A stretch of DNA of 50,950 nucleotides from the NCBI RefSeq assembly GCF_029893235.1, contig NZ_JARXWE010000022.1:1-50950 (forward strand), written 5' to 3'. Positions 31,731 through 41,029 of this stretch are shown here, one piece after another (position 1 is the first letter of the stretch; each line of letters opens with the position of its first letter). Under the pieces are notes generated by a model. That model was not told the DNA's origin. It ran no database searches and worked only from the letters and a program-made list of their open reading frames with translations. The DNA comes from Dysgonomonas sp. PH5-45. Its GTDB lineage: Bacteria; Bacteroidota; Bacteroidia; Bacteroidales; Dysgonomonadaceae. The position numbers and the translations under genes are program-made.

Positions 31731-32267
31731 ATGGTAACACCCCAACAACTTAAGCAAATTTTCCCGCAAGCCACAAGTAAGAATATAGATTTATTCCTGC
31801 CACACCTCAATAAGTATATGCTCGAATATGGTATTAATACCCCTGTTCGCCAAGCTGCCTTTTTGGCTCAGATAGGGCACGAGTCGGGGCAATTACGCTA
31901 TGTAGAAGAAATAGCTTCGGGAAAGGCTTACGAGGGTCGCCGCGATTTGGGCAATGTGTACAAAGGCGATGGCGTGAAGTTCAAAGGGCGTGGATTGATT
32001 CAGATAACCGGCCGCGGCAACTACAAGCAGGTTTCGGAGGCTTTCGGTATCGACTTGCTTGCCAATCCCGAGCTGCTTGCTTCGCCCGAATATGCTGCTA
32101 TGTCTGCCTGTTGGTGGTGGCACAATCGGGGATTGAACGACCTTGCCGACCTTAATACCATCAACTCATTCAAAAAAATAACCCGAATCATCAACGGCGG
32201 ATATAATGGTTACAACGACCGACTTAAATTATGGAATAATGCGAAAAGGGTTTTAATACAAGAATAA
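31731..32267 (+). CDS. GH19 (chitinase-like) endolysin
   Basis: The 178-aa protein has AFLAQIGHESG (catalytic Glu51), KFKGRGLIQITGR (83-95, substrate-cleft loop of GH19) and a C-terminal INGGYNGYNDR signature. No signal peptide is present, so the holin must release it. ATG 31731 is preferred over an upstream start at 31698, which would add 11 non-conserved residues. It cleaves peptidoglycan glycan strands. Confidence 0.92.
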   Translation: MVTPQQLKQIFPQATSKNIDLFLPHLNKYMLEYGINTPVRQAAFLAQIGHESGQLRYVEEIASGKAYEGRRDLGNVYKGDGVKFKGRGLIQITGRGNYKQVSEAFGIDLLANPELLASPEYAAMSACWWWHNRGLNDLADLNTINSFKKITRIINGGYNGYNDRLKLWNNAKRVLIQE

Positions 32268-32352
32268 GGAATCTCTTATTCTCGAAAATGGGTTAAATAA
32301 CAGAACAACAACGATTATTTTTTTGAATTATCTTTTCATTTTTTTCATTAAC

Positions 32353-32386
32353 CCGCTCCATCCGCGAGGACAGGGCGGCTTTTTTT
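32353..32386 (+). terminator. Terminator after the lysis genes
   Basis: CCGC...GCGG stem with an inner TCC/GGA pairing and a T8 tract at 32381-32386. It separates lysis from the tail operon. Confidence 0.65.
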
Positions 32387-32436
32387 GTCCTATTTCAAAA
32401 CCCTTATTCCGCTGATATTTGCATCAAAAAAAAGAG

Positions 32437-32943
32437 ATGGCAGATTCTACTCCCCCACTAATGACAGAAGAACAATTTAATGCTTCCGTGAGAAAATGGG
32501 CTATTCCTATCCGGAATAAAATGGTGATGAATGCCCAAAACAAAACAAAAGGGAAAGGAAAGGGCACATCTTATTCCAACATAAAAACACAAACATTGGA
32601 GGTTCCCCTTTCCGGTTCTATTCGATCGTCGGTACTGAAAAAATATGGAACAGCCTCAAGAGTTCGATTTTCTTTTGCCCGTCAGGGTGTATATATCCAT
32701 TATGGTGTAGGGCGAGGATATATACGATCTGGTAATGGTGTGACACGAGGTTCCAAGAATGACAAATCAGTAAAAACTTCCGGGCCAATCAATCGTAAAC
32801 CAGTCGATTGGTTCGATGTAGAGATAAAAAATGGAATAAATGCATTGGCCGATATCGTTCAGGAATATTATGGCGATGATACTATGCGCGAAATCCTGGA
32901 GCAATACGATAAGGCTCTGATTGAGAAAAAAATAAAGAAATAA
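32437..32943 (+). CDS. Probable tail-assembly or virion protein (168 aa)
   Basis: Basic protein; N-terminal helix (EEQFNASVRKWAIPIRNKMV), a lysine-rich linker and strand-rich part (RVRFSFARQGVYIHYGVGRG) with a C-terminal helix. Position just upstream of the tape measure fits a gp10-like neck or tail completion factor. The ATG at 32437 is chosen; an upstream TTG at 32419 is less likely. Confidence 0.55.
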   Translation: MADSTPPLMTEEQFNASVRKWAIPIRNKMVMNAQNKTKGKGKGTSYSNIKTQTLEVPLSGSIRSSVLKKYGTASRVRFSFARQGVYIHYGVGRGYIRSGNGVTRGSKNDKSVKTSGPINRKPVDWFDVEIKNGINALADIVQEYYGDDTMREILEQYDKALIEKKIKK

Positions 32944-32950
32944 AAAAGTT

Positions 32951-35900
32951 ATGGCAGGTAAAATATCATCGCGTGGTGTATCGGTATATATCGATGGATC
33001 TAAAGTTATCAATTCAGTAAGAGGTATACAGCGCGAAATGCGCAAACTTATAAATGAACAGGCAAATATGGTTGCCGGCTCTGAAAAATACATCGCCCAT
33101 ACTCAAAAGATAGCACAACTAAACAATATTCTGACGCAACACAAAGACTACCAGAAAGAAATAACCAAGGAATATAGCAATATGTCGGGCGCAGCCGACG
33201 ATTTTGAAAAGAAAAGCAATAAGTCATTTAATGGCATTGCCTCTGGGTTAAACAAATTGAAAGGAGCTGTTGTGGGATTACTGGCTTCGTTTACGGTCGA
33301 TAAAGTCGTGAATGAATTTGCGAAGCTGGACGATGCTCAAGCAAATGTTCAAAAATATACCGGGCTTACCAGGTCTGAAATAAAAGAACTGAATAAAGAT
33401 TTCAATAGTCTGGACACACGTACGGCACACGTCCGACTGAATGAACTGGCAGGCGACGCCGGCCGATTGGGCATACAAAGTCGTGATGACATTATGGATT
33501 TTGTTGATGCCGCCAATATTATAGATGTCGCTTTGGGTGAAGACTTAGGAGAAGGTGCTATAAAATCTATCGGGAAACTTGCTCAAATGTTCGGCGATGC
33601 TGATAGAATGGGGCTAAAACAGGCGATGTTAAGTACTGGGTCGGCCATTAACGAAGTAGCACAAAACTCCAGTGCTTCAGAGCCCTACTTGGTAGACTTC
33701 ACCAATCGCCTTTCGGGGATAGGCAACCAGGCAGGATTTTCTATATCGCAGCTTATTGGCTTAGGTTCTGTGCTCGACCAGAATGCTCAACAGGTCGAAA
33801 CATCGGCTACAGCTCTCAGCGGTTTAATATCAAAGCTCTATCAAGAACCTGCTAAGTTTGCTAAAATAGCAGGTCTTGACGTGAAAGAATTTTCAGATCT
33901 TCTCCGCAAAGACGCTAACGAAGCATTGCTTACTTTGCTCGACACTTTGGGCAAGAAAGGCGGATTAGAGCAGCTTGCACCCATATTCAAGGATATGAAC
34001 CTGAATGGAGCACGCGCTTCCTCTATTCTTTCCGTTTTGGCAGGCAATATAGAGAAAGTGCGACAAGAGCAGGAAACGGCTACCGCGGCCTTCAATGAAG
34101 GGCAGTCAGTAATAAATGAGTATGAGGTACAGAATAATACTTTTAGAGCCAATCTTGAAAAACAAAAAAATGTTCTTTTAGGTTATGTTACTGATATAGG
34201 CGAAAAGTTGGCTCCCATGATACTTGAGGGCGCGTCGGCAGGCAATATGCTACTTAAAGTTCTTACTTCGCTTATATCTATACTGATAGAATATAAAGGA
34301 GCTGTTCTTACAGTAGCGGCTGCCTATGTGGTGTATAATGTAGCATTGAAGGCTCAAATAGCATATCAGACGGCATACAACTCTATTGCTACAGTAACCA
34401 GATTAATAACTTTGGCAAATGCCGGAGCAAAAGCTGTAGAAACAGGAAATACACTACGTGCGGCAGCCGCACAAAAGTTATATTATTCTACTCTCGAAAA
34501 AGGGGGTATCATTACCAAAGCATATGTTGCCGTAACTTCTCTTCTCAGTGCTGCCAAAGCATTATTCACCGGGAATGTTATTGCGGCAAGGGTTGCCATG
34601 ACACAGTTTAACGCGGTGGTGAGCGTTAACCCTTTAGGGGCATTCCTTGCGGTTGTGGCAGCCGTTGCGGGTGCTATTTACCTACTCTCCAAAAGAACCG
34701 ACGAAGCCACTAATAAACAAAAAATATTAAACGATATAAACAAAGAGGTGGCAAAATCGGTCGCCGCCGAAAGGGCTGAATTGAGCTTATTGCTTACTGT
34801 TGCCCGCAATGAGAACCTGAGCAAGGAAGATCGTCTGAAAGCTATCAGAAGGCTGAACGAAATTTCTCCGGAATATTTAGGAAACCTTACTCTTGAAAAC
34901 ATCAATACCCAGGCGGCAACAAAATCGGTTAAGGAATATACTGAAGCTCTGCTACAGAATGCCAAAGCTAAAGCCATAAAAGGAAAAGTAGAAAAAGAGT
35001 ATGAGAGGCATGCCGAACTATCTTTAGAAATAAATAAAAAAGAAACAGAACTCACTAAAAACAATATTCCTTTAGACCCAATCAGTGCTGCATTGCAGGC
35101 GGGAGATAAAACAACCTTGCAGCAACAGAGGTCACAACAGTTACAAGCAGAGATTTCAGAACTAAAAAAACAAAGAAGCGAAGTAGAGAAGAATATAGAT
35201 GCATATTCGGATTTATTTCGGGTAAATATTAAAGTATCTCGTTCTCCTGCCGATCTTCTACAGGATTACAACAAAGCCAGCGATAAACTGAAAGAATTAA
35301 ATTTGGAATATGGTAAAATATTTCAGAAGCAAGATTGGGCATCGCAACAACAAAAGATGATACTCCAGGCTCAGATAGCAGGCCAACAGAAGGTGGTGGA
35401 TGGGCTACAAAAAGAATATGAGTTAAGAACTAAATTGCCGGAAGCGGAAAACAACACACCCCCCACTACACCCCCCACTACACCTCCCGGGGGCGGGGGT
35501 GGTAAATCTAAAACCACCGCATCTCAACAGCGCGAAGAAATGAACCGGCAGCTTCGGGAGCTCGAAACCGGACACGAGCAAGCTATGGCTGATATTAAGC
35601 GGAAATATCAGAAAGGCGATATCAAAACCGAAGAAGATTTTAATGAAAAAAAGCTTGAGCAACAGGACAAATACGATGATGAACGCAAAAAGAAACTCCA
35701 GGACTTGCTCCGGTCTATTACCGACCCATCGCTCCGGGCCGATATCGAAAAGCAGATAGCCGGCATCGAAAGCAAGGCTCTCGACAGGCAGATATCCGAT
35801 ATGGAGAATGTTCGCAAAAAACTGGAAAAGGAGCGAACTGAGGCAGAAAATAAACGTATAGCCAGCGAGTTGGCCAATGTGGATGCCAGGGAAAAACAAG

Positions 35901-37126
35901 CTGAACAGCAGCTTGCCTTGTTCCGGGCCAAAGGTGAGATATCGGACCAGGAGTATCGCGACCGTCTGCTCGATAACGAGAAAAAATACCTTGAGGAGCG
36001 CCTCCGTATTAATGGGCTTACCGAAAAGGAAATAGCTAAAATTCGGCAACAGCTCGACTCCTTGCCTGCCGAACGGGCAATCGGGATGGCCGAAGCTCGC
36101 GCTTCGGCGCTCGACAAATACGGGCTGGTAAGCCTTCAGGACCAGAAAGAGCAGGAACTTGCCCTAATAAAGTATTACGAAGACCAGGGAGTACTTACCC
36201 ACGAGGAAGCTATCCGCGCGCGTGCGGTGGCCGATCAGTCTTATCTGGATGGGTTAACGGCTAAGGTGTCAGCCGTGGAATCCCATATACAAAATATAGC
36301 CGGCAATCTTTCGGGCACGATGACCAATTATGCTTCTGCCGAAGAAAGTGCCGTTTCCCGCAAATACGACCAACAGATAGCTGCGGCAGCCAATAATTCC
36401 GCCAAGCAGAAAAAACTGGAGGAAAAGAAACAGAAAGAGCTGAATGCTATTAAGGCCAAGTATGCCGATAAGCAGTTTGCCGTGCAAGTGGCGCAAACCA
36501 TATCGTCTACATCGGTAGCGGCCATGGAAGCATATAAAGCAATGGCTGGCATTCCGGTTATCGGACCCGCGTTGGGTGCTGCCGCAGCTGCTGCAGCGCT
36601 GGCCTACGGAGCATCGCGGATCAAGGTAGCGCGCGAACAGCGCGATGCCGCTAAGGAAGGGTATTACAAAGGTGGTTATTACATAGACGAAGGATATACC
36701 GGGGGGGGCGATCCTAAACAAGTGCGCGGTTATCTTCCCGATGGTTCGCCGGTGCATGGAAAAGAGTTTATAGCAAATCATGCCACCACTTCTTTGTTCA
36801 GGCCTTTGTTCGATGTGATGGACGAAGCGCAAAGGCATAACACGGTTTCTTCCATATCGAAGCGCGATCTGGCCAAGGCATTAAATATCCCTACCGGTTA
36901 TTACCAGGGTGGATATAATGGGGTGGCATCTCCTACCCCTGCCGCTGCAAAAAATTCGTGGTACGACGAAGCCTACGAGAGGGTTACCGATGTGTTGGAA
37001 AGGCTCGATGAAAAAATGGACAATCCATTCCGGGGATATGTCGTTTACAAAGGCGATGGTGGTATAGAAGAAGCTCAGCGGATAGACCGCAAGATGGATA
37101 AAAACGCGAAACGAAATACATTATGA
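32951..37126 (+). CDS. Tail tape measure protein (1391 aa)
   Basis: The N-terminal part (60-400) has the TP901-type tape-measure core with heptad repeats and blocks such as LDDAQANVQKYTGLTRSEIK and MGLKQAMLSTGSAINEVAQN. Hydrophobic spans follow at about 440-460 and 535-580. A Pro/Gly linker (TPPTTPPTTPPGGGGG, near 835) leads to a long coiled coil (870-1170). A chaperone-like C-terminus completes it. Tail length scales with this protein at roughly 0.15 nm per residue, giving about 200 nm. It overlaps the next gene by 4 nt. Confidence 0.95.
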   Translation: MAGKISSRGVSVYIDGSKVINSVRGIQREMRKLINEQANMVAGSEKYIAHTQKIAQLNNILTQHKDYQKEITKEYSNMSGAADDFEKKSNKSFNGIASGLNKLKGAVVGLLASFTVDKVVNEFAKLDDAQANVQKYTGLTRSEIKELNKDFNSLDTRTAHVRLNELAGDAGRLGIQSRDDIMDFVDAANIIDVALGEDLGEGAIKSIGKLAQMFGDADRMGLKQAMLSTGSAINEVAQNSSASEPYLVDFTNRLSGIGNQAGFSISQLIGLGSVLDQNAQQVETSATALSGLISKLYQEPAKFAKIAGLDVKEFSDLLRKDANEALLTLLDTLGKKGGLEQLAPIFKDMNLNGARASSILSVLAGNIEKVRQEQETATAAFNEGQSVINEYEVQNNTFRANLEKQKNVLLGYVTDIGEKLAPMILEGASAGNMLLKVLTSLISILIEYKGAVLTVAAAYVVYNVALKAQIAYQTAYNSIATVTRLITLANAGAKAVETGNTLRAAAAQKLYYSTLEKGGIITKAYVAVTSLLSAAKALFTGNVIAARVAMTQFNAVVSVNPLGAFLAVVAAVAGAIYLLSKRTDEATNKQKILNDINKEVAKSVAAERAELSLLLTVARNENLSKEDRLKAIRRLNEISPEYLGNLTLENINTQAATKSVKEYTEALLQNAKAKAIKGKVEKEYERHAELSLEINKKETELTKNNIPLDPISAALQAGDKTTLQQQRSQQLQAEISELKKQRSEVEKNIDAYSDLFRVNIKVSRSPADLLQDYNKASDKLKELNLEYGKIFQKQDWASQQQKMILQAQIAGQQKVVDGLQKEYELRTKLPEAENNTPPTTPPTTPPGGGGGKSKTTASQQREEMNRQLRELETGHEQAMADIKRKYQKGDIKTEEDFNEKKLEQQDKYDDERKKKLQDLLRSITDPSLRADIEKQIAGIESKALDRQISDMENVRKKLEKERTEAENKRIASELANVDAREKQAEQQLALFRAKGEISDQEYRDRLLDNEKKYLEERLRINGLTEKEIAKIRQQLDSLPAERAIGMAEARASALDKYGLVSLQDQKEQELALIKYYEDQGVLTHEEAIRARAVADQSYLDGLTAKVSAVESHIQNIAGNLSGTMTNYASAEESAVSRKYDQQIAAAANNSAKQKKLEEKKQKELNAIKAKYADKQFAVQVAQTISSTSVAAMEAYKAMAGIPVIGPALGAAAAAAALAYGASRIKVAREQRDAAKEGYYKGGYYIDEGYTGGGDPKQVRGYLPDGSPVHGKEFIANHATTSLFRPLFDVMDEAQRHNTVSSISKRDLAKALNIPTGYYQGGYNGVASPTPAAAKNSWYDEAYERVTDVLERLDEKMDNPFRGYVVYKGDGGIEEAQRIDRKMDKNAKRNTL

Positions 37127-38931
37127 CAACCGAACTATTTATTAACCGTATGCCTGTAGTACTGCCTCAAGGCTTCAGCATAACCTATATCGAAGAGAAC
37201 TACTTCTTCACCAAAAACGGGAAGTATACCTACGATATTACCCTTTCGTTGCTCAACCCGCGGAATGCTATTGTTTACGCGCATCTTAACCGTATAAATC
37301 GGAAGGATGCGCCACCAAAAGACCGGACGGCCTACCTCGTGGTTGACGGCGAGGTGGTGATGAACGGCACGGAGGTAATACTGTCATATACCGACACCGA
37401 GGTAAAAATACAGCTCGTATCGGGCAATTCCGACCTTAATTTTCTGGGAGGCAGCGACCGCAATATACGCGACCTTGACCTGGGCGAGGCGCCCGACGAG
37501 AATTGGGTGTTCCGTCCAAATGCGGGAGAGGAGGCAAGGCAGTGGAGCTTAAAACTTGAGGCATATTATGAACAGGATTATCCCGAAAGGGAATATCAGT
37601 ACCTGCCTGTTTTTACACCTACATCATCGTTCGATGGTAAATTTACGTTCGATTGTCAGAACAAACACGAATTTGTGGAAAGGATACAAGGGATAAACCA
37701 ACCTTCTCCGGAGATTAATGTTAATTATATACCACAGCCATATTTTTGCTTTATTATCCGCAAAGTGATAGAATATTTCAATTATAAGATGGTTTACAAT
37801 GCGCTCGAGGATACAGTGTTCCGGCAAACTGTTATGGTGCATGGCATAGATACCCGGCAGTATGCCAGGATGCTGCCCGATTGGACCGTCGAAGAATTCC
37901 TGAACGAAGTGGAGCTCGTGTTCGATTGCACTTTTGTTGTAAACGATTTCGACAGAACGGCGCGTTTGTTGTTCAATTACCAGAACGACGAGCAAAATAC
38001 GCAGCGTGTAAGCCTGCAGGCGCTCGACGAATTTGAAGTGGAGATGGACGAAGAAAATACCCTTACCGTACGCAACCAGAACCTGAGGTATGCTCTGGAC
38101 GAAACCGACAACACAAAGTTCGCAAACCTCCCTGAAGCTATTTACAGTAAAGCTATCAATACGCCCGTTATCACAGGCGACCTGTTTGCTATGGTAAACG
38201 ATTCTTCCGACGAATTGCGCGAACAACGTATTTATAACGCGGGCAACAACCGCTTTATAGCCTACAATACCTCCGGCAGTAACTATATTGCAAAAAAAGT
38301 ACATTGGCATCCCCCGTTATATAACAACCCCGGAGGCAAAGATACCATTCGCGAGCTGCGCATAGTACCGGCTATGTTCTACTCTGTGGTTCAAAACAGC
38401 GATATGGAAGATCAGGTTTGGATACAAATGCCTTATGTTGCCGAAGCTGACGACCGGCGTAGACGATATGTGAATGATGAAAAAACAGCAGAATTATTCA
38501 ACCTACAGGAATTAATAGAAAACGAAGCATCCGAAACAGAGGTCATTCCTTCCAAAATACGTCTTGTGCTCTATTCCGGGTTAAAAAAACTCGATAAGAA
38601 AAAAGAATATACCGGTAATGCAACATATGGGGCGCTAAGCTATGTAGAAGACCTGATAGAGTATTTCGACGAAGCGCAATTGATGCGCAGTATTGTTTAC
38701 GCGGGCAATCCTTTCCGCCTACAGAATATGCAGGAAAATATATACAGCCGTGCCCGCAAGATAGACACCACCAGTGTGCATAAAATAAAATTCGTGAACA
38801 ACCGCAAGCTGGACATTACTTCTATCTTTGTTGTCAACAACAAAGCCTACCGTTGCCAGAAAGTAGAGCGAAAAATCAACGAAAAAGGTTTCGATCCCGT
38901 AGCCAACGGCTTTTTTTATCCTTTGGAATAG
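37123..38931 (+). CDS. Tail-tip protein (602 aa)
   Basis: It follows the tape measure with ATGA overlap. A beta-rich N-terminus (KYTYDITLSLLNPRNAIVYA), a repeated strand-turn body and a helix-strand C-terminus (INEKGFDPVANGFFYPLE) suit a distal-tail/tail-associated protein that forms the tip and opens the cell. No catalytic motif is seen. It is the last structural gene before the accessory region. Confidence 0.75.
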   Translation: MTTELFINRMPVVLPQGFSITYIEENYFFTKNGKYTYDITLSLLNPRNAIVYAHLNRINRKDAPPKDRTAYLVVDGEVVMNGTEVILSYTDTEVKIQLVSGNSDLNFLGGSDRNIRDLDLGEAPDENWVFRPNAGEEARQWSLKLEAYYEQDYPEREYQYLPVFTPTSSFDGKFTFDCQNKHEFVERIQGINQPSPEINVNYIPQPYFCFIIRKVIEYFNYKMVYNALEDTVFRQTVMVHGIDTRQYARMLPDWTVEEFLNEVELVFDCTFVVNDFDRTARLLFNYQNDEQNTQRVSLQALDEFEVEMDEENTLTVRNQNLRYALDETDNTKFANLPEAIYSKAINTPVITGDLFAMVNDSSDELREQRIYNAGNNRFIAYNTSGSNYIAKKVHWHPPLYNNPGGKDTIRELRIVPAMFYSVVQNSDMEDQVWIQMPYVAEADDRRRRYVNDEKTAELFNLQELIENEASETEVIPSKIRLVLYSGLKKLDKKKEYTGNATYGALSYVEDLIEYFDEAQLMRSIVYAGNPFRLQNMQENIYSRARKIDTTSVHKIKFVNNRKLDITSIFVVNNKAYRCQKVERKINEKGFDPVANGFFYPLE

Positions 38932-38969
38932 ATTTGTTAAATAATTTATCTGTTTTTATTAATTTTCAC

Positions 38970-39108
38970 TACCTTTACCCCCTAACATCAGCAAGATATT
39001 TGCATTCCGGTTAAATACGGGTAACCGGTATGTACCGGAAATAATATACAAGCAACGGGAGTAGGCGCCGTATCGCCGAAACCGCTGCTTTTTTGTTTTT
39101 TATGGTAA
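38970..39108 (+). ncRNA. Candidate small RNA with three competing CCGG boxes and its own terminator
   Basis: A weak -7 box TACCTTTA (38970-38977) precedes a region with three CCGG boxes: TTCCGGTTA (39005-39013), TAACCGGTA (39022-39030) and TACCGGAA (39033-39040). Box 1 pairs with box 2, box 2 with box 3, and box 1 with box 3, so the RNA has alternative folds. A hairpin AGCAACGG/CCGCTGCT with inner GGCG/CGCC and a following T-rich tract (39051-39108) ends it. It lies 50 nt upstream of the lipoprotein gene, so it could be a separate sRNA or a leader attenuator. Confidence 0.5.
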
Positions 39109-39157
39109 ATGTAGACACATTTATTACTAATACTATAAACACAAAATAAAGAACGTT

Positions 39158-39592
39158 ATGAAAAAACTTACATTTCTGCTATTGGTATGTGCGTTTGCGC
39201 TTACAGGATGCTCGGATGGTGACGATAGCTTCACTGTTCACGAAAACGATTTGGTGCGTGCAGGCGTTGAAGGGTTGTATCGCAAAAAAATGGTAATGGA
39301 AAATGGAGAATGGGTGCAAAAAGGGTATAATCTGCTTATTCCCCGAACAGGCGAAAAAACCATTGTTGCCTGTGATTCTAAATGCACTAACAAAGAAAGC
39401 CAAAAGCATAATCCTATATATTACGAAAATAGTTATCTAAATTATTCTGGAGGCTCTGCTATAAATTGCTACGTTTGTGGAGCATCTTATCAGATGCATA
39501 CAGGAAAGCCGTATAGCGATAGCTACAAGCCCCTAACCATGTGGAAAGCATCATACAATGCTGAAAACAAAACTTATACTATAACGAAGTAA
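39158..39592 (+). CDS. Lipoprotein with a Rieske-like four-cysteine fold
   Basis: In this 144-aa protein the lipobox LTGC (lipidated Cys18) follows a clear signal peptide. The body has two cysteine pairs, CDSKC (72 and 76) and CYVC (104 and 107), in a layout like Rieske proteins, but the His ligands expected in CxH...CxxH are replaced, so a Cys4 metal site (zinc or iron) is more likely. The segment SYQMHTGKPYSDSYKPLTMW looks like the Rieske loop and closing strand. It is the first gene of the accessory region and may be a lysogenic-conversion protein. Its start region shares an exact 21-nt context with the gene at 1792. Confidence 0.65.
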   Translation: MKKLTFLLLVCAFALTGCSDGDDSFTVHENDLVRAGVEGLYRKKMVMENGEWVQKGYNLLIPRTGEKTIVACDSKCTNKESQKHNPIYYENSYLNYSGGSAINCYVCGASYQMHTGKPYSDSYKPLTMWKASYNAENKTYTITK

Positions 39593-39605
39593 AAAGCGAA
39601 ATGCT

Positions 39606-40784
39606 ATGACTTGGACTATTGTTATTATCGTTGTGGTTATTCTTATCGTTTGGCTCAATATTTCCACCAGAAAGAAGTTGAACAAAGAGGAGGAAAAGAC
39701 GCGAAAAAGTAGAAGCGAAGCATATAATTATTTCGAAAATCAAAGATTATCGTCAAAAAACTCAAATAAAAATGCAAACCAACGGGTTCAACTTGGTTGG
39801 GAATATCAGAAAATAAACTGCGCCGTAAAAGGGTTGATTTATAGAACGTCAAGTGAGCAAACCCGGGCAAAAAATATTGAAGTTGGTGAAGAACTTTTTT
39901 TGGAAAGGGAATACAACAATTATTACGACAAGAATGCCACAAGGGTTATAACAAAAGATGGCTTTTTTATCGGATACGTTGACGCTGACTATGCCCCTTC
40001 AGTCGCTTTGCGTATAAAAGACGAATTTGAAATTCTGTGTTATGCCTCGAAGGTAACTGATGATGATCTTCCATTCATATATATCGATATTTTCTATAAA
40101 TCTTCCGACAAGAAAAAATTACGTATTGAGGATCTTGTTAAATCGGAGGAGTATTTATCGTACGACTTTGATAAGATTAAGGAATTACAATGGGACATAT
40201 CACGTTTTACCTTGGACATAGACAGTAAGCATCGAAAAAAAATAACCGAAATGATAAAGCGTTTCCAAGACGACGAAATCCGGAACAAAATAAAGGATTA
40301 TTCGTATGCCAGACTGGAGCAATTTTTAAAAACAAACGAAGCAAAAGAAATAGGAAACGATCTACGTCTGGAAATATTGGATAAACTGCACGAGGAACCC
40401 GCTCTGTATAAGCTTCAAAGAAGACATACAAAACTCAAGGATAAAGTAAATCGCCTGAAGAAAGGAGGTAATGGCGCTGATCAGATACCCGTTTTGGAAG
40501 AGCAGATGGTAATCATTCGCGAACAAATTGCAGAATTAAAAGCAAAAGAAAAAGGGATTTATTCACTGCCTGATTCTATCGAGGAGCTAAAGAAAATGTC
40601 CGAAAATTGGAGAACAAAGATCCTCAAAGCCGAAAACATGCTTAATTATCAATCAGAATCTAAAAAAGGAAAAGAGCCGAATCCAATGCCCGAAGGTATA
40701 AAGCGTATAAATTTGATAAATAGGATATTAATTTTAAAGAAAGAGAAAGCCAATATCGATGCTAAAATTGAGAATCAACTATAA
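39606..40784 (+). CDS. Membrane-anchored HIRAN-domain protein
   Basis: In this 392-aa protein residues 3-18 form a membrane anchor, and a HIRAN-type fold follows at about 70-150 (CAVKGLIYRTSSEQTRAKNI, REYNNYYDKNATRV, GYVDADYAPSVALRI). Then come a coiled coil and, from about 320, the LKKMSENWRTKILKAENML domain shared with the protein at 16945. HIRAN domains bind the 3' ends of single-stranded DNA in repair enzymes such as HLTF. The combination of a membrane anchor with HIRAN is unusual. It may sense or block incoming phage DNA at the membrane; this is inference. Confidence 0.72.
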   Translation: MTWTIVIIVVVILIVWLNISTRKKLNKEEEKTRKSRSEAYNYFENQRLSSKNSNKNANQRVQLGWEYQKINCAVKGLIYRTSSEQTRAKNIEVGEELFLEREYNNYYDKNATRVITKDGFFIGYVDADYAPSVALRIKDEFEILCYASKVTDDDLPFIYIDIFYKSSDKKKLRIEDLVKSEEYLSYDFDKIKELQWDISRFTLDIDSKHRKKITEMIKRFQDDEIRNKIKDYSYARLEQFLKTNEAKEIGNDLRLEILDKLHEEPALYKLQRRHTKLKDKVNRLKKGGNGADQIPVLEEQMVIIREQIAELKAKEKGIYSLPDSIEELKKMSENWRTKILKAENMLNYQSESKKGKEPNPMPEGIKRINLINRILILKKEKANIDAKIENQL

Positions 40785-40789
40785 TTTTT

Positions 40790-41029
40790 TGCACATCCCA
40801 AAATTTAACACTATGTTTGTAATGCGAAATTCATATTATCAAAGGTAGATCTGTAAAAGGTTGCCTTGTTTTATAGGCTTTTTTTATGCCTATATATTAC
40901 ATATCTTAAAGGCGGTTGCCTTTCCCACTTACATTTCTCGGTTCTGCCGTTTGATTGTATGAGTTTCGCGACACGGGAAATGGCAGCCGTTCTTTTTTTT
41001 ACTGCCTAAAATGCGAAACTCATACAATC
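40790..41029 (+). promoter_or_regulatory. Promoter and structured leader RNA, copy 2 (toggle architecture)
   Basis: -33 TTG and -7 TATGTTTG (40812-40819) precede segment 1, GCGAAATTCATA (40824-40835). Segment 2 is GATTGTATGAGTTTCGC (40953-40969) and segment 3 GCGAAACTCATACAATC (41013-41029) ends at the base before ATG 41030. Segments 2 and 3 are perfectly complementary over 17 nt. Segment 1 pairs with segment 2 with one U-G wobble. The inner part (TTGCCT, AGGC-GCCT, AAAGGC-GGTT-GCCTTT, CGACACGGGAAATGGCAGCC) is conserved with leader 1, while the toggle stem differs at four positions on both strands. Confidence 0.8.

Noticed and set aside
35608-36838. Long minus-strand ORFs inside the tape measure gene
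   Set aside because: They lie opposite a well-supported gene with coiled-coil periodicity and have no features of their own.
32437-38931. A programmed frameshift between tail chaperone genes
   Set aside because: No pair of short overlapping ORFs with a slippery sequence is found upstream of the tape measure gene.
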